Positions 44,993 to 52,905 of a DNA stretch of 64,000 nt are shown piece by piece (positions within the stretch are counted from its first letter, which is position 1; the number at the start of each line of letters is the position of its first letter). The notes beneath the pieces were generated by a model. That model did not search any database, was not told where the DNA came from, and saw only the letters and a list, made by a program, of their open reading frames with translations. The position numbers and the translations under genes were made by a program. This DNA is from Vibrio owensii CAIM 1854 = LMG 25443 (GTDB lineage: Bacteria > Pseudomonadota > Gammaproteobacteria > Enterobacterales > Vibrionaceae), in the NCBI RefSeq assembly GCF_000817815.1, contig NZ_JPRD01000008.1:62001-126000 (forward strand). The letters are read 5' to 3'.

Positions 44993-45429
44993 ATATTCTG
45001 TTTGTTTTCTTGGTCGTGGTGTCAGGAATGGGCCTGTCGTTTGAGGCAGGTCTTCTTGGCCCACTGGGTGAGCAAGTAGGGCACTTATGGGCAACGTTGA
45101 GCATCTTCGCTGTAGGCGCAGCTCTGCTTTGGCTGATTCGCCTGTTCGTTCCTACTCACCATCAGGTTGAATGGCACACAATTCCGAAGTGGCAGCTTAT
45201 TGGTGGCTTTCTTGGGCCTATCTATGTGGTGGTGCTCACGTTGTCGACTCCATTATTAGGTGTGGCAATGACCATGATTTGTGTGTTGTTTGGTCAAATC
45301 GTTAAGAGCTTTGCGATCGATTACTTTGGCTGGTTTGGTATGGATAAAAAGCCAACTAACCCACTAAGAATGCTTGGTCTTGGCTTTATTTTACTCGCGC
45401 TGTGCTGCGTGTACATGGGAGCGCAATGA
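44989..45429 (+). CDS. DMT-superfamily half transporter (DUF606/YdcZ), copy 1
   Basis: A 146-residue protein with about five membrane helices, including LLGPLGEQVGHLWATLSIF and FLGPIYVVVLTLSTPLLGVA, the YdcZ pattern. The start overlaps the VOC stop by four bases (ATGA). It is paired with a related gene downstream, suggesting a heterodimer. Confidence 0.85.
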   Translation: MNILFVFLVVVSGMGLSFEAGLLGPLGEQVGHLWATLSIFAVGAALLWLIRLFVPTHHQVEWHTIPKWQLIGGFLGPIYVVVLTLSTPLLGVAMTMICVLFGQIVKSFAIDYFGWFGMDKKPTNPLRMLGLGFILLALCCVYMGAQ

Positions 45430-45878
45430 TGGTTTTTGTCATCTTACTGGCGATTATTTCAGGCATGGCGTTGAGTGCTCAAGCGGCTATCAACGGCAAA
45501 TTAGGCGCAAAAGTGGGCGTGATTCAAAGTTCATTTTTAACCTTTGGTGTCGGTACGATTGTCACCGCCTTGCTGATTTTCTTTTTCGAACCAGCACAAA
45601 GTACAACTTTGTTGTCCGTGCCTAAATGGCAATTAACGGGGGCGTTATTTGGCATTGTCTACATGGTGGTAATGGTCGCTTCAGTACCGAGAATCGGAGT
45701 GGCGATCGCAACCGTCGCCACCATTTTAGGGCAAATGATCATGAGCTTAGTGATTGATACGCAAGGTTGGCTAGGAAATACGCCTATCGAGCTAAATTAC
45801 TGGCGCGTGGCTGCAATGCTGAGCATCGCAGGGGCGTTGGTCTGCATCTATTTATCGAACAAAAAGCAGGAGCAATAA
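45426..45878 (+). CDS. DMT-superfamily half transporter (DUF606/YdcZ), copy 2
   Basis: A 150-residue paralogue of the preceding gene: MALSAQAAINGKLGAKVGV, GALFGIVYMVVMVASVPRIGVA. The ATG at 45426 overlaps the previous stop (ATGA); a longer reading frame starts inside that gene. The two halves likely assemble with dual or opposite topology as in paired SMR proteins. Confidence 0.85.
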   Translation: MMVFVILLAIISGMALSAQAAINGKLGAKVGVIQSSFLTFGVGTIVTALLIFFFEPAQSTTLLSVPKWQLTGALFGIVYMVVMVASVPRIGVAIATVATILGQMIMSLVIDTQGWLGNTPIELNYWRVAAMLSIAGALVCIYLSNKKQEQ

Positions 45879-45879
45879 A

Positions 45880-46209
45880 GTGGCGAACAAAACTCTTATC
45901 GTATTTTTTAATCTTAAGCCGACCACATCGGAAGCCGAGTATTTGAATTGGGCAAAGGCTGTTGATCTTCCAACCGTAAATCAACTCAATAGTGTGTCTT
46001 CGTTTGAAGTGTTTAAAGGCGAAACCTTGTTTGGTCAGAACCAAGCATCGCCTTGGCAATATTTTGAAGTGATCAATATCGAGTCAGAATCCGCGTTTGC
46101 GGAAGACATCCAAACAGACGTGATGCAGGCGGTGGTTGAGCAGTTTCAGCAGTTCACTCAAGATGCACACTTTGTGGCGACGACCAATATTCGTGATTTG
46201 AATTCGTGA
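45880..46209 (+). CDS. RedY/HapK-like alpha-beta barrel protein
   Basis: A 109-residue protein with one ferredoxin-like barrel: TLIVFFNLKPTTSEAEYLNWAKAVDLPTVNQL and SPWQYFEVINI resemble RedY/HapK proteins found beside prodigiosin genes. No prodigiosin genes are present, so the link is only to the fold. GTG start one base after the preceding stop. Last gene of the operon. Confidence 0.65.
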   Translation: MANKTLIVFFNLKPTTSEAEYLNWAKAVDLPTVNQLNSVSSFEVFKGETLFGQNQASPWQYFEVINIESESAFAEDIQTDVMQAVVEQFQQFTQDAHFVATTNIRDLNS

Positions 46210-46355
46210 ACGGTAAAAACGTACTGGTTAGAAACATGACTTCGCATGTGGCATTAGCTCGCTAGTTTGGCCATTCAAAAAGGTAAGTAATTTGATTGCT
46301 TGCCTTTTTCTCGTTTTGACCGTTACGCTTAGATCGATTGATATGGAGATACTCT

Positions 46356-47285
46356 GTGAATTACGACGTTTCGTTGCTTGAGATAAAGCTGTTTTTGATG
46401 ACCACTCAGTTTGGTAACTTTTCTGAGGTTGCTCGCAGGCAGGACATGACGCCTTCTTCGGTATCGCGAAAAATGGCGCATCTAGAAGAGAAGGTAGGCA
46501 CAAAACTACTGCATCGACACACTCGCTCTATCTCATTAACGGATGAAGGCACTGCGTTTGCCAAGTACTGTGCGGAAGTGATTCAGCAGTACGAGTTGGT
46601 TGTTGAACGCATTGAGCAAAGAGCAGACACGCCTCGTGGAATGGTAAAAATCAGTGCGCCGGTCGCATTTGGACGGCAGCACATTGCGCCTTACCTCTCT
46701 GAACTGCTTGAGCGTTACCCGCTGATCCAAATTGAGATGCAGCAGACGGATCATTTTGTTGACCCAGCAGCAGATTCGATTGACTTGCTGATTCGTATTG
46801 GCGTTCCTCAAGATTCTTCCATGAGAATGAAACGCTTTGGGAATCAACATTATTTGATGGCGGCCAGCCCAAGCTACCTCAAAGTGCATGGTGAGCCTCA
46901 ATCACCGCAAGAGTTAGCGCAACACAATTGTTTGGTGTTCAAAGGCACCAAAGGGCTACAACGTTGGTTTATTGGTAAAGATAAAGAGAAGCTGGAAGCG
47001 TTTGATGTGAGTGGGTCACTCTACAGCAACAATGCTGAAACGTTAGTATCGGCCGCGGTTGGGGGCTCGGGGATTGTTGTGTTTCCGAGTTGGTTAATTG
47101 GCGAAAAGATCAAATCAGGCAAATTGAAAGCCATCATGATCGAACATCAAGTCTCGACCTCTTCAGAAGAGCAGATCATCAGTGCGCTGTATTTGGAGAC
47201 TGACAACTTGGCGGCGAAGGTTAGGGTAGTGATTGATTTCTTGTCGGAAAAATTCGGCACACCTTGTTACTGGGACAAGCTGTAA
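46356..47285 (+). CDS. LysR-family regulator
   Basis: A 309-residue regulator: FLMTTQFGNFSEVARRQDMTPSSVSRKMAHLE is the helix-turn-helix, followed by an effector domain. The GTG at 46356 has GGAG upstream. It lies in the same orientation as the five-gene operon before it and is its likely regulator. Confidence 0.85.
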   Translation: MNYDVSLLEIKLFLMTTQFGNFSEVARRQDMTPSSVSRKMAHLEEKVGTKLLHRHTRSISLTDEGTAFAKYCAEVIQQYELVVERIEQRADTPRGMVKISAPVAFGRQHIAPYLSELLERYPLIQIEMQQTDHFVDPAADSIDLLIRIGVPQDSSMRMKRFGNQHYLMAASPSYLKVHGEPQSPQELAQHNCLVFKGTKGLQRWFIGKDKEKLEAFDVSGSLYSNNAETLVSAAVGGSGIVVFPSWLIGEKIKSGKLKAIMIEHQVSTSSEEQIISALYLETDNLAAKVRVVIDFLSEKFGTPCYWDKL

Positions 47286-47306
47286 ACACAATAAACCGAA
47301 CAAGAA

Positions 47307-47340
47307 AAAGGAGCGCATTGAGCGCTCCTTTGTTGTTTTT
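47307..47340. terminator. Terminator
   Basis: Stem AAAGGAGCGC/GCGCTCCTTT with ATTGA loop, then TGTTGTTTTT; also near the end of the converging gene. Confidence 0.85.
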
Positions 47341-49276
47341 ATTGTATTGCTTTTGAGTTGTACCAGTCGTTTTGGTATGCCTTAGAGGCAAACAAAGCGT
47401 TGGCCTTAGCGCGTTCAACGATTGTTGGATCCACTTCAATAGGCTTCATTGTTTGGTTATCGAAGTTGTACTGCATGGTCGATACCTTTTCGCCCGGCGA
47501 GAACACAACGAGATTGTCTCGGGTTAAGTAACCAAAGTTCTTGTCGTATTGCATCATGGCACGTTCGTCTTTGCGTGCGAGAGGCTTAGTAAGATCACGG
47601 CCAATCATCGGCGTTTTCGCATCCACACCAATCAAAGAAAGGAGCGTAGGTGGCATATCTAGGTTATTGGCAATACGGTCGTCTTTACGTGGCTTAATGT
47701 CTTTACCAAGAATCAATGCTGGGATGTGGAAGTGCTTCACTGGCACTAAGTTAGCTCCGGATACACGGGCATCGTGGTCAGCAATGATGATGAAGACCGT
47801 GTCGTCCCAGTAAGATGATTTCTTCGCTTTATCAAAGAAAGTACCAATCGCGTAATCAGAATATTTCACCGCATTATTACGCGTCATGTATTCAGAGTCG
47901 TAAGGCTCAATCTTACCTTGAGGGTATTCGTAAGGGCTGTGGTTGCTCGAACTAAATACCAAGCTAAAGAAAGGTTTACCGGTTTTTGATAGACGTTCGA
48001 ACTCTTGATCTGCCTTGGTGTAAAGGTCTTCATCACTCACACCCCAAGAACCAACAAACGATGGGTTTTCGTAGTCTTTCTCTTCGATGATTTGGTCAAA
48101 GCCGTTACCAAAGAAGAAGGTCTTCATGTTGTCGAAATTCGCTTCACCACCATAAATGAATTCTGTGTGATAGCCATTGGCTTTCAGAAGATCTGCAATC
48201 GTAAAGAAGTTGGTTTGACTCTTACTCAGCTTTACAACCGCACGGGATGGCGATGGTGGGAAACCCGTTGTCACCGCTTCAATACCGCGAACAGAGCGAG
48301 TACCGGTTGCGTACAGTTGAGTAAAGCTCCAGCCTTCCGTCATTAGCTTGTCGACGTTTGGAGTCAGTGGTAGCCCGCCCAGTGAACCCACGAACTGCGC
48401 TCCTAAACTCTCTTGCAGCAAGATAACCAAGTTCTTTGGCTTGCCTTGATAGCTCGCTTCGTTGCTGTTCATGGTTGGCAGAACTGACGGATCAAAATTC
48501 GACTTAGCAGAAGAAGCACGAACGAGGTCTAGCATCTTCTGGCTATCCATTTTTCCGTAGAACTCTTCCGCGCTCTTTTCTGATTTCATATTGTTTACAG
48601 CAAACAACAGAGAGTATGAGGAGTTTAGTGCCAAATCATTCATCAGTGGGTCGTTAGAAAATGCCACCATTGCAGGGTTTAGAGGGCGATGTCCCAAAGA
48701 AGAACGTGCACCTGCAACACCAATTAGAACCACTAAAATGGCAAGAACAGGACGCCATTTCCAGTTTACTTGTTGTGCGTTGTCGGTGAGCTTTTTACTC
48801 CATTTCCAACCAAGGAAAAGGGTAAGCGCTGTGCCTACAGCACCAATAAAGAGCTCTAGTTTGTAACCAGTCCAAAGCATGCTGAACACTTCTTTTGGAT
48901 AAATCAGGTATTCAACAAACAAGCGGTTTGGGCGTAGGTCGTATTCTTGAATAAACGGAGCAGTGGCCAATTCCATGTAAACCAAGATCCACAAACCTGC
49001 GACCATCCAACAACGTAGAACCCACTTCCAGCATTCGCCGACCTTACCTTGAACAGGCAATAGAGCAGAAAGTAAGCCCGGAAGAATGAACAGCCAGCAG
49101 ATAGTGGCAAAGTCTACGCGTAGGCCCTGACCCAAAATATAGATAAGGTCGTTAAAAGATTCGATTCGGTCAGAGAGCCAAATGGCGAGTAAAATCCGCG
49201 AAACGGAAAGAAAAGCAAGTGAAAATAGCGCAAATACAGCAATAGGCTGCAAAGGCCCAAATGCGGGCTTCTTCAT
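47339..49276 (-). CDS. LTA synthase-type phosphoglycerol transferase / sulfatase family
   Basis: A 645-residue protein: five membrane helices in the first 190 residues, then an extracytoplasmic alkaline-phosphatase/sulfatase-fold domain. LLQESLGAQFVG holds a metal ligand, ATGTRSVRGIEAVTTG the Thr nucleophile, and IIADHDAR the metal Asp/His pair. Gram-negative members decorate osmoregulated glucans or lipid A/LPS with phosphoglycerol or phosphoethanolamine; the glucan (OpgB-like) role is the best guess. AGGGAA site. Confidence 0.8.
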   Translation of the reverse strand: MKKPAFGPLQPIAVFALFSLAFLSVSRILLAIWLSDRIESFNDLIYILGQGLRVDFATICWLFILPGLLSALLPVQGKVGECWKWVLRCWMVAGLWILVYMELATAPFIQEYDLRPNRLFVEYLIYPKEVFSMLWTGYKLELFIGAVGTALTLFLGWKWSKKLTDNAQQVNWKWRPVLAILVVLIGVAGARSSLGHRPLNPAMVAFSNDPLMNDLALNSSYSLLFAVNNMKSEKSAEEFYGKMDSQKMLDLVRASSAKSNFDPSVLPTMNSNEASYQGKPKNLVILLQESLGAQFVGSLGGLPLTPNVDKLMTEGWSFTQLYATGTRSVRGIEAVTTGFPPSPSRAVVKLSKSQTNFFTIADLLKANGYHTEFIYGGEANFDNMKTFFFGNGFDQIIEEKDYENPSFVGSWGVSDEDLYTKADQEFERLSKTGKPFFSLVFSSSNHSPYEYPQGKIEPYDSEYMTRNNAVKYSDYAIGTFFDKAKKSSYWDDTVFIIIADHDARVSGANLVPVKHFHIPALILGKDIKPRKDDRIANNLDMPPTLLSLIGVDAKTPMIGRDLTKPLARKDERAMMQYDKNFGYLTRDNLVVFSPGEKVSTMQYNFDNQTMKPIEVDPTIVERAKANALFASKAYQNDWYNSKAIQ

Positions 49277-49507
49277 AAATATTCCCTAATTTACTGATGT
49301 AACTGATTTTTATGGCGTGTCTTTTATCAAAGAAAACGTGAAACAAACGTGAAATATAAGGCTTATTTATAAATTTAATTGTAATGATTAGTACGGCTTT
49401 GTAAGGGGGAGTAATGCCATACGGCATGCGCAGTTCGGTTTGTCGCCACGAAACGCGTCAAAATCGTAGGGTTGATTTCTATAGATTTCTTATTTAGGGT
49501 GTTGGGT

Positions 49508-49591
49508 ATGAACTATTTAGCTATTTCTATCTCAACCAACTGTTGTTGTTGCACCTCCCAAGACGTGCGGCGGCTTTCGCGTAGCTATTAG
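49508..49591 (+). CDS. Cysteine-rich leader peptide of cysS
   Basis: A 27-codon frame with ATG at 49508, AGGG nine bases upstream, and TAG at 49589. It contains four consecutive Cys codons (TGT TGT TGT TGC, 49541-49552) in the context ISTNCCCCTSQD. The Cys run overlaps arm 1 of a hairpin (49545-49554 with 49565-49574, ten pairs including G-U). Arm 2 can instead pair with the terminator 5' arm. This is the design of amino-acid biosynthesis leaders such as trpL and hisL, with Cys as the signal. A TATAGA -10-like box at 49480-49485 would give a short leader. Confidence 0.8.
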   Translation: MNYLAISISTNCCCCTSQDVRRLSRSY

Positions 49592-49617
49592 TTAGCAAAA
49601 GATCATACAGACATATT

Positions 49618-49651
49618 AAAGGCCGCCGATGTTTTCATCCGCGGCCTTTTT
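49618..49651 (+). terminator. Attenuator terminator of cysS
   Basis: AAAGGCCGC (49618-49626) pairs with GCGGCCTTT (49641-49649), helped by an inner GAT/ATC, and ends in TTTTT. It lies 23 bp before the cysS ATG. Its 5' arm is complementary to 49568-49577 inside the leader peptide gene, forming the alternative antiterminator. Confidence 0.9.
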
Positions 49652-49671
49652 GCATTTAAAGGAATAACAAT

Positions 49672-51045
49672 ATGAGCCAGTCAAAATTACAACTATTCAA
49701 TACACTGGGGCGTACCCTTGAGCCGTTCAATACCATCGAATCCGGTAAGGTTGGTTTGTACGCTTGTGGCCCAACGGTGTACGACTACGCGCATGCAGGC
49801 AACTTAAGAACCTATCTTTTTGTAGATGTACTAAGGCGCACGCTTGAGCTCAACGGTTACGACGTAAACCACGTTATGAACATCACAGATGTTGGTCACT
49901 TGGTGTCTGATGCCGATACCGGTGAAGATAAAATGGAGAAGGGCGCGAGAAAGCAGAACAAGTCTGCTTGGGAGATCGCAAAGTATTTTGAAGACGCGTT
50001 TTTAGATGATCTCACTAGCCTCAACATCACCAAGCCTTCCATCATTTGTCGCGCGACTGAACACATACAAGAGCAGATTGAATTCGTCCAAGAGCTTGAA
50101 CAAAAGGGCTTTACCTATCAAACCTCCGATGGCGTTTATTTTGATTCGGCCAAACTTCCAGATTATGGAAAACTTGCCAAACTGGACCGTGAGGGGTTAG
50201 AAGCGGGGATTCGCGTCGAAATGGCAGAGAAAAAGAGTCCAACCGATTTCGCTCTCTGGAAGTTTAGCGGCGACACACCAAGACAAATGGAATGGGAAAG
50301 CCCTTGGGGAGTGGGTTTTCCGGGTTGGCACATTGAATGTTCTGCGATGGCAGAGAAGTACCTTGGGGAGGTGTTCGATATTCATGTTGGTGGGGAAGAC
50401 CACATCCCAGTTCACCACACCAACGAAATTGCCCAATGCCAAGCAAAGAATGGACACGTTCAAGCGAATTACTGGCTGCATGGCTTCTTCCTTCAATTGA
50501 ACAAAGAGAAGATCTCCAAGTCCGGTACGTCACTTCGTCTTGATGCGTTAATCGAGAAAGGCTATGACCCGCTGGCTTACCGTTACTTGGTGCTGACCAG
50601 TCATTATCGCAGTCATTTGAGCTTTACGTGGGAGAGCTTGGATGCCGCACAAACAGCTTTAAAGCGCCTGAAAGCGAAAGTGTCGACACTACCAGAAGGT
50701 GGCAAAGTGGACCAAACGTATGTTGAGCGTTTTATGTCACTCATCAATAACGATTTAGCCATGCCACAAGCGATCGCATTGATGTGGGAGTTACTCGGAA
50801 GTGCATTAAACGATGCAGATAAAAAGGCAACGGCACGCTACTTTGACCGCGTGTTTGGTTTGGAGCTTGATAAAGTAGAAGAAGAGGAAATCCCTCGTGA
50901 GATCTTGGAATTGGTAGAGTTGCGCTTGCAAATGAAAAAGCAGAAGGAATACCAACAAGCTGACGAAATCCGCCAGAAAGTTGCCGAACTCGGTTATAGA
51001 ATCAACGATGCTGGTGATGGCTCAACGGTAAGTAAACAAGGCTAG
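49672..51045 (+). CDS. cysS: Cysteinyl-tRNA synthetase, divergent type
   Basis: Class I aminoacyl-tRNA synthetase, 457 residues. The zinc ligands are kept ([24 protein letters not shown]). The HIGH motif reads HAGN and KMSKS reads KISKS. The segment [17 protein letters not shown] differs from the usual gammaproteobacterial GGSDLMFPHHENEIAQ and resembles CysRS of distant bacteria. The neighbouring ppiB seen beside the standard Vibrio cysS is missing. So this may be a second, horizontally derived copy. AAAGGA site; expression is probably set by the Cys-codon attenuator. Confidence 0.88.
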   Translation: MSQSKLQLFNTLGRTLEPFNTIESGKVGLYACGPTVYDYAHAGNLRTYLFVDVLRRTLELNGYDVNHVMNITDVGHLVSDADTGEDKMEKGARKQNKSAWEIAKYFEDAFLDDLTSLNITKPSIICRATEHIQEQIEFVQELEQKGFTYQTSDGVYFDSAKLPDYGKLAKLDREGLEAGIRVEMAEKKSPTDFALWKFSGDTPRQMEWESPWGVGFPGWHIECSAMAEKYLGEVFDIHVGGEDHIPVHHTNEIAQCQAKNGHVQANYWLHGFFLQLNKEKISKSGTSLRLDALIEKGYDPLAYRYLVLTSHYRSHLSFTWESLDAAQTALKRLKAKVSTLPEGGKVDQTYVERFMSLINNDLAMPQAIALMWELLGSALNDADKKATARYFDRVFGLELDKVEEEEIPREILELVELRLQMKKQKEYQQADEIRQKVAELGYRINDAGDGSTVSKQG

Positions 51046-51068
51046 CAAGCTGGAAAACTGGAAAACAA

Positions 51069-51097
51069 AAAGGCTCACTGCGATAGTGAGCCTTTCT
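51069..51097. terminator. Bidirectional terminator
   Basis: Stem AAAGGCTCACT/AGTGAGCCTTT around GCGAT between cysS and the MATE gene. Confidence 0.88.
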
Positions 51098-51123
51098 TAT
51101 TGAAACGATAAATGCTCTCGTAG

Positions 51124-52533
51124 TTATTGAATCGCTAACTCAGGTTGTGAAGCCGTATTCGTTTCTGCGGTTTGGTTGTACTTCTTAATTACCAGCGTCA
51201 AGCGAATCAGCATTGCAATTGCAGCGGTGGTTAAGCCGGTCACGATACCAATCCAGAAGCCTTCTTCGCCCATTGCAGGAACGATTTCATCTGTGATACC
51301 CAGTAACATACCAAGTGGAAGCGCCAAGCCCCAGTAGGCTAGAATCGCCAGAATCATCGGGATCTTAGTATCTTTGTAGCCACGCAGAGCGCCGTTTGCA
51401 GAGGTCTGTAGCGCGTCGCTGAACTGGTACATTGCAGTAAACATCAACAGAGTAGCCGCCGTTGCGGAAACTACCGGATCTGTGGTGTACAAACGAATGA
51501 TCCATTCTGGGAACAACAGGAAGAAGCCGACTGAAATCAGCGACAGTAGCGCTGCGGTAATAATGCCAACCAAGCTACGGTGTGAAGCTGTTTCAAGCTT
51601 TTGTTCACCCAAGGCATGACCAACGCGAATCGTGATACCAAAGGAAAGGCTCATTGGGATCATGTAAGTCATGCTAGAGATGTTCAGTGCAATCTGTGCT
51701 GCGGCAACGTTCTCTGCACCAATACGACCAATCAATAGCGCAATCACCGCAAAGATGCTGCCACAAACCGCAATGTTCAAACCAATCGGCATACCGAGTT
51801 TGAACAGCTGTTTGATCTCTTGCCATATCGGCTTTAGCTCAGCGAAGTGCAGAATGTTTTTGTAGTGATGATGGCGTTTGATGTAGCTAAACAGTAGGGC
51901 AGACATCAGCCAATAAACCAAGCTCGTAGCCCAGCCACAACCAACCGCACCCAATGCAGGCATGCCGAATTTACCGTAAATAAGAATGTAGTTAACAGGG
52001 ATGTTTACCAGCAAACCAATCACCGAAATCAGCATGGGCGCGCGAGTGTTGTTCATCCCTTCGCAGAAGCCATTCAAGGTGTAGAAAAGCGCAATGCCCG
52101 GAACACCAAATGCCAATGCAACCACGTAATCACTGGCGATAGGAATGATCTCAGGCGCAACGCCTAAGCCAACCAGAATGCTTTCACCAAGCAGCAAGTA
52201 AACAATCAAAATTGCGCTAACGAACGCCGACAACCAAAGCATCTGAATAAACGCGATACGCACATTATCCAAACTTTGTGCGCCGCGGTGGTAAGCCACG
52301 ACAGGCGTTAATGCCATGATGATACCGCGAAGCAATAGCGAAACGGGTAGCCATAAACTGGTGCCAAGAGCGATCGCAGCTAGGTCGGCAGCACTCACTT
52401 GGCCTGCCATTGTCGTATCAATAAAGCCCATCGACTGAGTAGCAAGCTGCATCAGAATGATAGGGATCGATAGGTGTAACAAAGCGCCCGATTCTTTAAA
52501 AAAGCGAGAAAAAGAGGAAGGTTTGTTTTGCAT
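51124..52533 (-). CDS. MATE-family multidrug efflux pump (NorM-like)
   Basis: A 469-residue, 12-helix cation-coupled exporter. MGFIDTTMAGQVSAADLAAIALG, GFCEGMNNTRAPMLISVIGLLVNIPVNYI and SANGALRGYKDTKIP are NorM-type signatures. It is clearly a paralogue, not NorM itself, which begins differently. Vibrios carry several MATE pumps. Divergent from the cyclic-nucleotide/CBS gene. Confidence 0.9.
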   Translation of the reverse strand: MQNKPSSFSRFFKESGALLHLSIPIILMQLATQSMGFIDTTMAGQVSAADLAAIALGTSLWLPVSLLLRGIIMALTPVVAYHRGAQSLDNVRIAFIQMLWLSAFVSAILIVYLLLGESILVGLGVAPEIIPIASDYVVALAFGVPGIALFYTLNGFCEGMNNTRAPMLISVIGLLVNIPVNYILIYGKFGMPALGAVGCGWATSLVYWLMSALLFSYIKRHHHYKNILHFAELKPIWQEIKQLFKLGMPIGLNIAVCGSIFAVIALLIGRIGAENVAAAQIALNISSMTYMIPMSLSFGITIRVGHALGEQKLETASHRSLVGIITAALLSLISVGFFLLFPEWIIRLYTTDPVVSATAATLLMFTAMYQFSDALQTSANGALRGYKDTKIPMILAILAYWGLALPLGMLLGITDEIVPAMGEEGFWIGIVTGLTTAAIAMLIRLTLVIKKYNQTAETNTASQPELAIQ

Positions 52534-52905
52534 GGATGTAATTAAACACCAATATCAATGCACCAGTGGAAGCAGGATGGCGTTGTGCATTGTAGGGTGT
52601 GCCGCGTAGGCACGCGCAATATACGGACTTTTGTTATGAGGTTCAATGTGTAATTTAGATCACAAGAAAACGATTGCTTTGGCTGTTGAATGTATTATTT
52701 GCTTTATGAATACATTGCGTTATTTACTGGTTGTTTTTAGATGAAAACAAGCAATTTTCGACACGCTCGTTTCAATAATAATCAGTCATTATTCCGCTTT
52801 TCGATGGTTACAAATCTTTTTATCTGACGTCTCGATTTATTTATTGTGTGATTATTTTCTTGGTGATATTTATCGCCTTAGTTTAGGCAATGCATGGAAT
52901 AAAGA
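52534..52905. other. Divergent promoter region with CRP-like site
   Basis: About 370 bp between the MATE gene and the DUF294 gene, AT-rich, no gene. It contains TGTAA-TTTAGA-TCACA at 52649-52664. Confidence 0.5.
52649..52664. promoter_or_regulatory. CRP-like site
   Basis: TGTAA-TTTAGA-TCACA matches the CRP consensus TGTGA-N6-TCACA at nine of ten positions. It could act on either divergent gene. Confidence 0.5.

Noticed and set aside
49618..49651. Terminator read as the end of the sulfatase-family gene
   Set aside because: That gene runs away from it (its start is at 49276 on the minus strand); the hairpin lies between a leader frame and cysS.
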